In this document: in pieces, positions 56,240 to 64,000 of the stretch
How positions within the stretch are numbered: the first letter of the stretch is position 1
Layout of the letters: each line of letters begins with the position of its first letter
Source: Rhodocyclales bacterium
Lineage (GTDB): Bacteria; Pseudomonadota; Gammaproteobacteria; Burkholderiales; Rhodocyclaceae
Length of the DNA stretch: 64,000 bases
NCBI GenBank assembly: GCA_016177805.1
Contig: JACOUN010000014.1
Span: forward strand, 34,555-98,554
Direction: 5' to 3'
The notes under the pieces: model-generated
Database searches by the model: none
Seen by the model: the letters and a program-made list of their open reading frames with translations, nothing else
What the model was told of the DNA's origin: nothing
Program-made: the position numbers and the translations under genes

Positions 56240-57397
56240 TCAACGCACCGCGACAGCCATGGCTGTCAGATTCTTCAATTCGCCCGCCAGTTGCCGGTAA
56301 GCGGCAACGAAACGGTTGATGTCATTCTCGGTCGTGCCGCGCCCGAGGCTGACGCGCAGCGCGCCGCGCGCCACTTCCGGCGTCACGCCCATTGCGAGCA
56401 ACGTCGGTGACGGCTCGGGGTGCGCGCTTGAACACGCCGAGCCGCTCGCGCACGCAAACCCGGCCCGATCCAGCCGGGCCACCAGGGTTTCACCGTCGAG
56501 CCCCTCAAGCGCGAAGTAGCTGGTGTTCGGCAGGCGTTCCGCCCGCTCCGAAAAAACAACCACATCAAGGTCGCGCAACCCGGTCTCCAGCAGCGCCCGC
56601 AACTTCGCCAGACGCCGGGACTCATCCTCGACGCGGGCGGACGCAAGCTCGCAGGCAAGCCCGAACGCGACAATCGCCGCAACGTTCTCGGTTCCCGAGC
56701 GCAGGCCACGTTCCTGCCCGCCACCAGCGATCAACGGCTCGATCTCGATGCGCTTGTCCACCACCAGAGCACCGACGCCGAGCGGCCCGCCGATCTTGTG
56801 GCCGGACAGGGTCATCGCATGTACACCGGAACTGCGGAAGTTTACACCGACCTTGCCCAGAGCCTGAACTGCATCGGTGTGCAACCAGGCACCGGCGCGC
56901 TGTGCTTCCAGCGCCAGCACCTCGATATCCTGCAACACGCCCGTTTCGTTGTTGGCCAGCATCACCGACAGCAATGCCGGGCGCCGTTCCAGCAGCGCGA
57001 GCCAGTCATCACGGTCGATACGCCCGGCCTCATCGACGGCGATCTCGTGCACCGCCCAGCCCCTGCGCCGCAACTGCCTTGCAGGCTCGCGCACACAGGG
57101 GTGCTCGATCGCGCTGATGCCGAGCAGCCCCGGTTTCAGGCACGCGGCCGCACCCTTGATGAACAGGTTGTTGGCTTCCGAGCCGCCACTGGTGAAAACC
57201 ACTTCGGTCGCGTGCGCGCCCACCGCCGCCGCCACCCTGGCACGCGCCTCATCGATGGCCGCGCGCGCCTGACGTCCGTATTCATGCCGGCTTGACGCGT
57301 TGCCATGACGCTCGCCCAGCCACGCCAGCATCGCTTCCCGCACCGCCGGCTCCAGCGGCGTGGTGGCATTCCAGTCGAGATAGACAGGGGTAAACAC
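56240..57397 (-). CDS. Second NifS/IscS-like cysteine desulfurase
   Basis: 385 residues, a divergent paralogue of IscS placed between iscR and iscS. PLP lysine in TLSGHKIGGPLGVGAL and active cysteine in CASGSACSSAHPEPSP. VYLDWNATTPLEPAV is the N-terminal motif. Betaproteobacteria of the Azoarcus type often carry this extra gene in isc. It may supply a different acceptor or different conditions; this is not shown by the sequence. Confidence 0.92.
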   Translation of the reverse strand: MFTPVYLDWNATTPLEPAVREAMLAWLGERHGNASSRHEYGRQARAAIDEARARVAAAVGAHATEVVFTSGGSEANNLFIKGAAACLKPGLLGISAIEHPCVREPARQLRRRGWAVHEIAVDEAGRIDRDDWLALLERRPALLSVMLANNETGVLQDIEVLALEAQRAGAWLHTDAVQALGKVGVNFRSSGVHAMTLSGHKIGGPLGVGALVVDKRIEIEPLIAGGGQERGLRSGTENVAAIVAFGLACELASARVEDESRRLAKLRALLETGLRDLDVVVFSERAERLPNTSYFALEGLDGETLVARLDRAGFACASGSACSSAHPEPSPTLLAMGVTPEVARGALRVSLGRGTTENDINRFVAAYRQLAGELKNLTAMAVAVR

Positions 57398-57415
57398 GGC
57401 GCTCTGCTCCGTTAC

Positions 57416-57898
57416 TCAAGCTACCGCGGTTTCGTGCAGCGCGATGACCGCGCGGCGACGAGCATCCTTGATCCGGCTGACATCCTTCTCCGGCGTCACC
57501 TTGCGCATCACCAGCGCTGCCAGCGTGACCGAATCCAGGTACTCGTACATGCGCTTGTTGAGGTTGGCCCACAGGTCGTGGGTCATGCAGCGATGTTCGT
57601 CGTGACAGTTTTCCTTGCCGCCACATTGGGTCGCGTCGAGCGGCTCATCCACCGCGATGATGATGTCGGCCACCGTGATCCGGTCCATGCCACGCGCAAG
57701 GCGATAACCCCCGCCCGGCCCGCGTACGCTGTTCACCAGCTTGTAGCGCCTGAGCTTGCCGAAAAGCTGTTCGAGGTATGACAAGGATATTTTCTGGCGC
57801 TCGGCGATCCCTGCCAGCGTCACCGGACCTTCCGCCTCACGCGCAGCCAGGTCGATCATCGCCGTGACCGCGAACCGCCCCTTGGTAGTCAGTCTCAT
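57416..57898 (-). CDS. iscR: Fe-S-sensing regulator IscR
   Basis: 160 residues, Rrf2 family. Winged HTH in the first 65 residues (MRLTTKGRFAVTAMIDLA, LSYLEQLFGKLRRYKLVNSV). The [2Fe-2S] ligands C92, C98 and C104 have the E. coli spacing, with the partner histidine H107 in CMTHDLW. It represses its own operon when loaded with a cluster. A matching site overlaps its promoter. Confidence 0.97.
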   Translation of the reverse strand: MRLTTKGRFAVTAMIDLAAREAEGPVTLAGIAERQKISLSYLEQLFGKLRRYKLVNSVRGPGGGYRLARGMDRITVADIIIAVDEPLDATQCGGKENCHDEHRCMTHDLWANLNKRMYEYLDSVTLAALVMRKVTPEKDVSRIKDARRRAVIALHETAVA

Positions 57899-57955
57899 GG
57901 TGCATCCTCACGCTGCAAGTGTTGCGCGCGGGCAAATACCCGAACGTTTCACTCG

Positions 57956-57988
57956 ACTATACCGGTTCCCGACAAAATCGGTCAACTA
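57956..57988 (-). promoter_or_regulatory. isc promoter overlapped by an IscR type 1-like site
   Basis: On the minus strand, TTGACC (57985-57980) and TATAGT (57961-57956) are separated by 18 bases. The -35 sits inside TAGTTGACCGATTTTGTCGG (continuing GAA), which closely resembles the type 1 IscR motif. Autorepression of the isc operon is therefore expected. Confidence 0.75.
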
Positions 57989-58012
57989 CTCAGAATCCCA
58001 ATCATTGCAGGG

Positions 58013-58780
58013 TCAATCGACCATGCGCGAGAGCTTCTGCGCGTCGAACGCGTCGGTGGTTTCCATCGCATCGTCAACCTGAACGCCGGTCTTGGCGAGC
58101 CGCTCCAACAACACCTGGATACGCCGGTCGGTTTCCACCGCATGGTCTAGCAAGCCGTGCAACGCCTTGGCGAGCGGGTCGTCCATCTGTTTGGAAATGC
58201 CGTAGGCGGAGAACCCCATCTGCTCGGCCTTCTTTTCACGCGCCTGATTTATTTCGTCGGCACGCTCCGGATCGATGATGCGCGCCGGATTGCCGACCGC
58301 CGTCGCGCCCGCCGGCACCGGCTTGACCACCACCGCGTTGGATCCGACCCGTGCGCCATCGCCGACGGTGAACCCGCCCAGTATCTTGGCCCCCGCGCCG
58401 ATCACCACGCCCTTGCCCAGCGTCGGATGACGTTTTTCGCCCCGGTAAAGCGACGTACCCCCTAGCGTGACCCCCTGGTAGATGGTGCAATCGTCGCCCA
58501 GTTCAGCGGTTTCACCGATCACCACGCCCATGCCGTGATCGATGAACACACGCCGGCCTATGGTGGCGCCCGGATGGATTTCTATGCCGGTCAGGAAGCG
58601 ACCGAGATGACTGACAAACCGCCCCACCCAGTAGAACTCGTGCTTCCACGCGAGGTGCGCGAGCCGGTGCAACGCCAGGGCATGCACGCCGGGATAGCAG
58701 GTCAGGACCTCCCACATCGAACGGGCCGCGGGGTCGCGTTCTCGAACGCTGGCAAGGTCTTCACGCAGACGGCTGAACAT
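58013..58780 (-). CDS. cysE: Serine O-acetyltransferase
   Basis: 255 residues. Acetylates serine as the first step of cysteine synthesis, the sulfur source for IscS. Hexapeptide beta-helix repeats run from about 75 to 175 ([40 protein letters not shown]). It is the short, EpsC/NifP-like form with an extra C-terminal helical stretch. ATG 58780 is chosen because the conserved N-terminus MFSRLREDL begins there. Confidence 0.94.
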   Translation of the reverse strand: MFSRLREDLASVRERDPAARSMWEVLTCYPGVHALALHRLAHLAWKHEFYWVGRFVSHLGRFLTGIEIHPGATIGRRVFIDHGMGVVIGETAELGDDCTIYQGVTLGGTSLYRGEKRHPTLGKGVVIGAGAKILGGFTVGDGARVGSNAVVVKPVPAGATAVGNPARIIDPERADEINQAREKKAEQMGFSAYGISKQMDDPLAKALHGLLDHAVETDRRIQVLLERLAKTGVQVDDAMETTDAFDAQKLSRMVD

Positions 58781-58873
58781 CGCTGGTCTCTCCGGCATCA
58801 CGCATTGGGTCCGGCGCATGCTCCGAAGTGCACTCGAACCCTATGGATATATCAAACAGGATACCCGACTGTT

Positions 58874-59599
58874 TTAATCGGGTTTGCGCTGCATGGTACT
58901 CAAAATTCCACGCAGGATGTTGACCTCTTCGCGCTCCAGGCGGATGCGCCCGAACAGGCGCCGCACGCGCGGCAACAGCCGCTTGGGGTTCGCAGGGTCG
59001 TAAAACCCGCTGGCGGTCATGGCCTGCTCAAGGTGTCGGTGAAACCCCTCGACTTCATCGAACGTCGCCAGATCGGGGCTGGCTTCAGGGGACACGACGG
59101 GTTCAAGCGCGGCAACCCGCAGCTCGTAGCACAACAACTGCACCGCCGACCCCAGGTTCAACGATGAAAAAGCCGGGTTGGCCGGAATCGACACAGGCAT
59201 CGAACACAGCGCCACTTCATCGTTGGTCAGCCCGCTCGCCTCGGTGCCGAACACCAGCGCCACCTCGTCCTGCCGCGCGTATCCCGTCAGTTCCGCTGCC
59301 GCCTCGCGCGCGTACTTGACCGGCACTGACCACTCGCGCCGGCGCGCGGTCACCGCAGCGGAAAACACCGTGCCTTGCAGCGCCTCGGGCAAACTGCTCA
59401 CCACACGGGCGTTCTCCAGCACATCCGTGGCGCCCGAGGCGCGCGCGTCTGCAACCGGGTCGGGAAAGGAGACAGGCTCGACCAGGTACAACCGGCTCAA
59501 GCCCATGGTTTTCATCGCGCGCGCCGCCGCCCCGATGTTTCCGGGGTGCGTCGTGCGCATCAGCACCACGCGGATGCGATCGAGGGCAAGCTCACTCAT
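58874..59599 (-). CDS. trmJ: tRNA (cytidine/uridine-2'-O-) methyltransferase TrmJ
   Basis: 241 residues, SpoU/SPOUT family, acting on position 32 of tRNA. Motif 1 is RTTHPGNIGAAARAM, motif 2 VALVFGTEASGLTNDE and motif 3 SLNLGSAVQLLCYEL. A C-terminal helical extension is typical of TrmJ. It lies between cysE and the divergent suhB, an arrangement widespread in proteobacteria. Confidence 0.94.
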   Translation of the reverse strand: MSELALDRIRVVLMRTTHPGNIGAAARAMKTMGLSRLYLVEPVSFPDPVADARASGATDVLENARVVSSLPEALQGTVFSAAVTARRREWSVPVKYAREAAAELTGYARQDEVALVFGTEASGLTNDEVALCSMPVSIPANPAFSSLNLGSAVQLLCYELRVAALEPVVSPEASPDLATFDEVEGFHRHLEQAMTASGFYDPANPKRLLPRVRRLFGRIRLEREEVNILRGILSTMQRKPD

Positions 59600-59795
59600 C
59601 GCAGCGCAAGTCCAGTCCGCTACGATGCTGGGCACCAAGAAGTACTGCCGGTTTCACGCTGGAATCTTCCCGCATAGGTATAAACAAAGGTTGAATACGG
59701 CCGTCAGCACGCCAATTCGGGTTAAAATCCGCCGTTTATTCTAATTATCTTCAGCGCGAACCCCGCCGGGGCTTCCCGCCAGCGAGTCCAAGTCA

Positions 59796-60593
59796 ATGCA
59801 TCCCACCCTGAACATCGCCATCAAGGCTGCGCGCCGTGCGGCAACCGTCATCAACCGCGCCTCGACGCAACTCGACATACTCCCGGTCCAGACCAAGTCG
59901 CCCAACGATTTCGTTACCGAAGTCGACCGCGCCGCCGAAGTCGCGATCATCGAAGTGCTGCGCGACGCCTATCCGGAGCACAGCATTCTAGCAGAGGAGT
60001 CCGGCGCCTCCGGCGAGAGCGAATACCAGTGGATCATCGACCCGCTCGACGGAACCACCAACTTCATCCACGGCTTTCCGTACTACGCGGTCTCGATCGC
60101 CCAGGCAAAAAACGGCGTGCTCGAACACGCCGTGATCTTCGACCCGACCCGCAATGAACTATTTACCGCCACCAAGGGCGCCGGCGCCTACCTCAACGAC
60201 CGGCGCATCCGCGTATCGCGTCGTACCCGCCTGAACGAATCGCTGATCGGCACCGGCTTTCCGTTCCGCGAACTCCAACACCTCGACGCCTACCAGGCCA
60301 TGTTCCGCGACCTGACCCACAAGACCGCCGGCATCCGCCGCCCCGGCGCCGCCGCGCTCGACCTGGCCTACGTCGCCTGCGGCCGCATGGACGGCTTCTG
60401 GGAACTCGGCCTGCGCCCGTGGGACATGGCCGCCGGCGCGCTGCTGATCCAGGAAGCCGGCGGCCTGGTCAGCGACCTCGCCGGCAACAGCAGCTTCATG
60501 GAAAGCGGCAACATCGTGGCCGGTACGCCCAAGGTGTTCGCGCAACTGGTGGCGGCGATACAGCCGCACCGCAGCGGGGCGCTCGGCGCGTGA
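59796..60593 (+). CDS. suhB: Inositol-1-monophosphatase family protein SuhB
   Basis: 265 residues. Metal-dependent phosphatase that also acts in rRNA transcription antitermination. The metal motif is in [20 protein letters not shown] and the second site in [18 protein letters not shown]. Acidic EES (about 68) completes the pocket. It is divergent from trmJ. Confidence 0.95.
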   Translation: MHPTLNIAIKAARRAATVINRASTQLDILPVQTKSPNDFVTEVDRAAEVAIIEVLRDAYPEHSILAEESGASGESEYQWIIDPLDGTTNFIHGFPYYAVSIAQAKNGVLEHAVIFDPTRNELFTATKGAGAYLNDRRIRVSRRTRLNESLIGTGFPFRELQHLDAYQAMFRDLTHKTAGIRRPGAAALDLAYVACGRMDGFWELGLRPWDMAAGALLIQEAGGLVSDLAGNSSFMESGNIVAGTPKVFAQLVAAIQPHRSGALGA

Positions 60594-60672
60594 ACAACAC
60601 CTGATATTGCGAAGTGCGAGCCTCGCTATTCACATCTTGACGGCAGTTGGCCCGCTGAAAGTCCATCTCGTG

Positions 60673-62085
60673 CTACTGAAAGGGCAACAGTGCGCGCCAA
60701 CTTCCTCGTCTGAATGGTTTCTTTCCTGTCTCGATAAAGGAAAAATCGATTGTGCAGTCAGCGACGATTGATCCAGTCGTGTAGTTGTTACCTGAATACC
60801 GACCGCTCGGGCAGGTGCCGCCTACGGGGCCGTGCTTGAAATTCACTTCAGGGGTTGCGACGAACGTTGCTGCCCCGCCGCTGCCAATTACCTGGGTCGC
60901 TGGAGTAACACTACCTCCCGCGCTCGCGCTGCTGCTTACGGTGTAGGACTGCGCGCTGAAACTGAAGCTGATATTGCAATCGGACACGATTTCACCAGTG
61001 GTGTACGTATTGTCCACGAACGAACCAGCGGGGCACGTACCGCCGGCGGTTCCGTGTTCATAGCCGATATGCGGAGTTACGTTGAATACTGCCTTGGTGC
61101 CTGAAGAAACGGCTTGGTTTGCGGGAGAGACGTTGCCACCTGACCCCGCATTGGCGCTTACCGTGTACGGTTGCCGGCTGAAGCTGAAAGCGACACCGCA
61201 ATCCGAGGTAATTTCTCCGGTGGTGTATGCGTTGTCTACAAAAGAACCTACTGAGCAGGTGCCGGTAACGGCCCCGTGCATATACCCACTTTCCGGGACA
61301 ACAATAAACGTGGCTTTTGTACCGAAAACGACTCTTTGGCTTGCGGGCGCAACGCTGCCGCCATCCCCCGCGCTGGCACTCACGGTATGCGCCGGGGGAA
61401 CCAAATCAAAGCTGAAGCTGACCGCGCAGTTGGATACTATGCCGCCGGTAGTGTAGGTGTTGTCCACGAACGCCCCTGTCGGGCACGTCCCGCCTACATT
61501 TCCAACCGCATAACCAGAGTTCGGCGCTACAACGAAACTTGCTGTGCTTCCGATGTCGACCGTCAACAATCCTGGCGATACGGTTCCGCCAGAACCCGCT
61601 GTCGCAGTAACGTCGGCTGATGGTAGACCCATACTCCAATGCAGATCAACGTTCCCATCCGCTCCGTCATAGCCATCCAGCGCGACGCGGTAGGTCACTC
61701 CGCTTGATACTGGGAAACTAATCCGGGCGAACTGCCCACCGTCCGCATCATCGCTGAACGCCAACAAGTTAAGGCTATCAACCGAGGCGCCACTATATGC
61801 GGCAAGCACTGTATCAAACGTGCTTCCTGCCGTATCAATAACCAGCTCACCGTCGACGGGTGCCATCCAGTTCCACCATAACGACTTGCCCCCGATGGTC
61901 CCAGCGTGATCAGGCTCACCAATTTCCTTTGTGGTACCCGTGTTCGCCCCTGTTATCTGACCGCGTGTCCCCAACAACGTAATGGCGTCGGAGAAGTTGT
62001 CGTTGCTCAACGCCAAGGATGGCGCCATCCCTAGCACTGAAACAACAATTGAAATACTCAGTTTCTTCAGAGAAAAGCCATTCAT
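60673..62085 (-). CDS. Secreted protein with a beta-sandwich domain and four tandem ~75-residue repeats
   Basis: 470 residues. A signal peptide (to about 26, ALSNDN) precedes a domain of 125 residues resembling bacterial surface beta-sandwich modules (SLWWNWMAPVDGELVIDTAG, TVLAAYSGASVDSLN). Four repeats follow from 157 to about 455. Each has a GGxVxP turn, a GTC, a YTTGxIxxxC and an FSF end, with two cysteines likely forming a disulfide. They resemble InlB-type B-repeats. The C-terminus is short and basic (KKPFRRGSWRALLPFQ) and lacks an IPTL-CTERM sorting signal. ATG 62085 is chosen because GGAG precedes it and it starts the signal peptide. A cell-surface or adhesive role is likely. Confidence 0.75.
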   Translation of the reverse strand: MNGFSLKKLSISIVVSVLGMAPSLALSNDNFSDAITLLGTRGQITGANTGTTKEIGEPDHAGTIGGKSLWWNWMAPVDGELVIDTAGSTFDTVLAAYSGASVDSLNLLAFSDDADGGQFARISFPVSSGVTYRVALDGYDGADGNVDLHWSMGLPSADVTATAGSGGTVSPGLLTVDIGSTASFVVAPNSGYAVGNVGGTCPTGAFVDNTYTTGGIVSNCAVSFSFDLVPPAHTVSASAGDGGSVAPASQRVVFGTKATFIVVPESGYMHGAVTGTCSVGSFVDNAYTTGEITSDCGVAFSFSRQPYTVSANAGSGGNVSPANQAVSSGTKAVFNVTPHIGYEHGTAGGTCPAGSFVDNTYTTGEIVSDCNISFSFSAQSYTVSSSASAGGSVTPATQVIGSGGAATFVATPEVNFKHGPVGGTCPSGRYSGNNYTTGSIVADCTIDFSFIETGKKPFRRGSWRALLPFQ

Positions 62086-62244
62086 CACCGGATCTCCAGG
62101 CGCAACCACCAAGCAAAATACATACTTCTGTATTCGTGATCACTTTGCTTTGCCACGTTCATCACCACCACTTTACAAACGTCAGTAATCTGCATGCTCG
62201 CGGTTACACCTCAACGGAACAAACGGATGCAAGCATCCCGACTA

Positions 62245-62781
62245 TCAGTGGTGCGTTCCGGCTGCACCCGCGTTGGCGTTCAACACCGGTCCCAAGTTTC
62301 GCTGTATCAACACTGCTTGCTGCCCAGAAAATGGGGCGTCGGCAGAAACAGACTCTCCGACAGACCTGATCTCTGCTGAGTATGACGTTGATAACAACGT
62401 CATGCGGTCATCCGCATTGACGAGGTCACCTTGCATGGTCAGGCCAGTCGCAGGTGCAGTAGATTTGCCACGAGCATCTCCATCGGCATTCATGGGTAGC
62501 CCTGAGTTCTGATGAATGCCGAGTTCCGGAATGGTGTACTCAAGTGCCACGACTTCCCCGCGTGAGTGTGGTAACTCCCCATCAGAAACAAGCGCGATCG
62601 CACCAGCATGGTTACGTGTGCCGCCCTCGCGCAAAGACACGACAGCGTCCATCGACGGCCGTATACCACCGTCGATGCCATAATCCTCGATACTCAATGC
62701 TTGGTCGATACGCCAAAAAACATAGCCGACGACACAGGCCACAAGTAGGACCAGCCACAGTTCCAGTCTCAGCAGCCGCAT
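62245..62781 (-). CDS. Hypothetical protein with one N-terminal membrane anchor
   Basis: 178 residues, not recognised. A single membrane segment (LELWLVLLVACVVGYVFWRI, 6-25) leaves about 150 residues outside, including SREGG-like and Ser/Ala/Asp-rich stretches. I chose ATG 62781, directly before the anchor, because the frame upstream does not look like protein. It lies between the repeat protein and a small secreted protein on the same strand, in a region of lower GC and looser packing. Confidence 0.5.
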   Translation of the reverse strand: MRLLRLELWLVLLVACVVGYVFWRIDQALSIEDYGIDGGIRPSMDAVVSLREGGTRNHAGAIALVSDGELPHSRGEVVALEYTIPELGIHQNSGLPMNADGDARGKSTAPATGLTMQGDLVNADDRMTLLSTSYSAEIRSVGESVSADAPFSGQQAVLIQRNLGPVLNANAGAAGTHH

Positions 62782-63072
62782 TCCGTTTCTACGGTGCAGA
62801 AGGTGTCTCGAATCAAGATGATCGCTCCTAGTAATATCGAAACAGTGATGTCGATATCGTGTGGACGGGATAAATATCTGAAATGTGTTCCGGATCAGCG
62901 TCGAGTCGAGCACTCCAAGCACAGAGAGTCCTTGCAGATACTCTGACCGCAGAGCCGCAGAGAAGGCGAAAGTCAACCCACAGAAGTGATAGGCACAGAT
63001 CACGCCGGAGTAGGGAAAAATCCCCCGCCATCCAGGCAACCCGATTAAGCGGTTTGCAACCCGTCAATACAG
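62782..63072. other. Intergenic region, no supported gene
   Basis: 291 bases between two hypothetical genes. The composition is mixed and some frames are open, but none has a start, ribosome-binding site and protein-like sequence together. I see no strong hairpin or repeat. Confidence 0.4.
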
Positions 63073-63450
63073 CTAGCGAATCAGATCGATCCGATAGGCG
63101 ACGCAGTATCCGTTATGTTGTTCATATGATGTGAAATGCACTTCGACTTGTTTGCCCGCAGCCAATGCAAGCTGAGCTTGATCAAACATCCCTTGATTTG
63201 CGGTCTGTTCACCAAAATCGCCTGTGCAACTGAAACTAACCCACTCCCCATTACAATCTGGCAATACTGTACTTAAATCCACCGACAACTGGGCCATGCA
63301 GCCCCCAAAATGTGTACGGTGCACCATGGTCCGATTGACCTGCGCTGTTACCTGACCGTACCCAGCAACAACCGGCAGAGGAACACCAATCCCAAATAGC
63401 AATCCGGCGATTACTGCTGTCGACAGCCCACATCTAAACCTTCTCGGCAT
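63073..63450 (-). CDS. Small secreted cysteine-containing protein
   Basis: 125 residues, not recognised. A signal peptide (FRCGLSTAVIAGLLFGIGVP, ending near VVAG) is followed by a mature part with cysteines in FGGCMAQ, LPDCNGEW, FSCTGDFG and GYCVAYR, suggesting two disulfides. A G-rich ribosome-binding site precedes ATG 63450. It directly follows the Rhs-type fragment on the same strand, so it may be part of that locus; a cognate function cannot be shown. Confidence 0.6.
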   Translation of the reverse strand: MPRRFRCGLSTAVIAGLLFGIGVPLPVVAGYGQVTAQVNRTMVHRTHFGGCMAQLSVDLSTVLPDCNGEWVSFSCTGDFGEQTANQGMFDQAQLALAAGKQVEVHFTSYEQHNGYCVAYRIDLIR

Positions 63451-63510
63451 ATTGGTTCCCCCCCTTGGAGTGGCCGTAGAGTATCTGAAAAGCACTTAGC
63501 AATGCCAGCT

Positions 63511-64000
63511 TCATAGTTTAATGGGGCGCCCGACGTAATGCAAGCAGAATTGTCTCGCGTAGCGGTTGGCGCTGTGCAGGTTGGTCTCGACGAAACCGAC
63601 CGGGTCTACACCCATGAAGCGGCCCAGCACCGGGTCGTAGTAGCGCGCGCCCATGTACGACAGGCCGCTGTGGTCGTCATGGGAATGTCCGTGGTAGCCG
63701 ATGCGGTTGCTGTTGCTCGCCAGGGCGCGTTCGATCTTGTCGCCGTAGGGGCTGTACTGTTCTTTCCACAGCACGTCGCCCGCCTCGTCGGTGGCGACCA
63801 TGGGGCTGCCCGAGATGTCGGTGTGGAAATACTTGACGCTCTGCGCGGCCCCGCCCTCCCCCGGCGTGACCCGCTGGGCGATGCGGTTCCTGCCCAGGTA
63901 GATGTATTCGACCAGTTTGTTGTTCTTGCTCGGGGTTTATTCGATCAAGAGCTTGCCGTTCGAGCTGTACATCTCGTAGCTCTTGGCGCCGGCCTTGAGC
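63511..64000 (-). pseudogene. Degenerate C-terminal end of an Rhs/YD-repeat protein
   Basis: The minus strand reads typical Rhs core sequence: VEYIYLGRNRIAQR, VKYFHTDISGSP, LWKEQYSPYGDKIERAL and YMGARYYDPVLGRFMGVDPV. Two faults mark it as broken. An in-frame TAA at 63937-63939 follows KLLIE, where the core should continue. After HSANRYA the usual NNNPYRYVDPDG ending is replaced by RQFCLHYVGRPIKL and a stop. The 5' part lies beyond the window. The hypervariable toxin tip expected after the core is absent. Confidence 0.75.

Noticed and set aside
60673..61620. Regularly spaced repeats as a possible CRISPR array
   Set aside because: The repeats are about 220 bases long, in frame, and encode protein repeats; there are no short identical direct repeats with unique spacers.

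Overview
The window is GC-rich and densely coded. It looks like a chromosome segment of a betaproteobacterium, most likely Rhodocyclales-like (Azoarcus/Thauera type). The grounds are the gene orders smc-zipA-ligA-galU, dapC-dapD-pilU-dapE-prmB and cysE-iscR-nifS-iscS-iscU-iscA-hscB-hscA-fdx-iscX, plus a LigA N-terminal segment (IRTETDT) that I associate with betaproteobacteria. This assignment is inference from remembered gene orders. I saw no rRNA, tRNA or CRISPR array.

Layout. 1-4.6 kb (minus): an uptake operon with a TonB-dependent receptor, a periplasmic binding protein, a permease and an ATPase cut by the window edge. A Fur-box-like palindrome lies upstream. 4.9-9.9 kb: a small degenerate integron. 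It has a deleted, frameshifted and truncated integrase on the minus strand, then about eight attC-like recombination sites. Between the sites lie plus-strand cassette genes: a VanX-type dipeptidase, a signal peptidase I, a secreted protein, a small membrane protein and an HExxH protein. Relics of a group II intron, an IS110-like transposase and a REP-like hairpin end the island. 10.5-20 kb: a porin, a DctPQM TRAP transporter, a DapA-family lyase, an aldehyde dehydrogenase, a PuuB/DadA-like FAD oxidase and a GcvA-like LysR regulator. These together look like uptake and oxidation of an amino compound. 20.3-27.9 kb: one-carbon and sarcosine catabolism, with purU, a GbdR-like AraC regulator and soxBDAG.

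28-35 kb: a DMT-family transporter with a histidine-rich tail, a membrane protein of unknown role, and a four-gene signalling set. That set is a CheA-like PAS-Hpt-ATPase kinase without a CheW-like domain, a CheX phosphatase, a CheY-like receiver and a PAS-GGDEF diguanylate cyclase. An MTA/MTI phosphorylase follows. 35.6-50.7 kb: housekeeping genes bipA, galU, ligA, zipA, smc, dapC, dapD, pilU, dapE and prmB. 51.3-60.6 kb: the iron-sulfur cluster (isc) operon behind a promoter overlapped by an IscR-type site, then cysE, trmJ and suhB. hscA in this operon is broken by an internal deletion and split into two overlapping frames. 60.7-64 kb: accessory surface genes, comprising a secreted protein with four tandem repeats, two small hypothetical proteins and the degenerate end of an Rhs/YD-repeat gene.

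Most interesting points: the relic integron and its contents, the split hscA beside an IscU that keeps its HscA-recognition motif, and the compact CheA/CheX/REC/GGDEF module.
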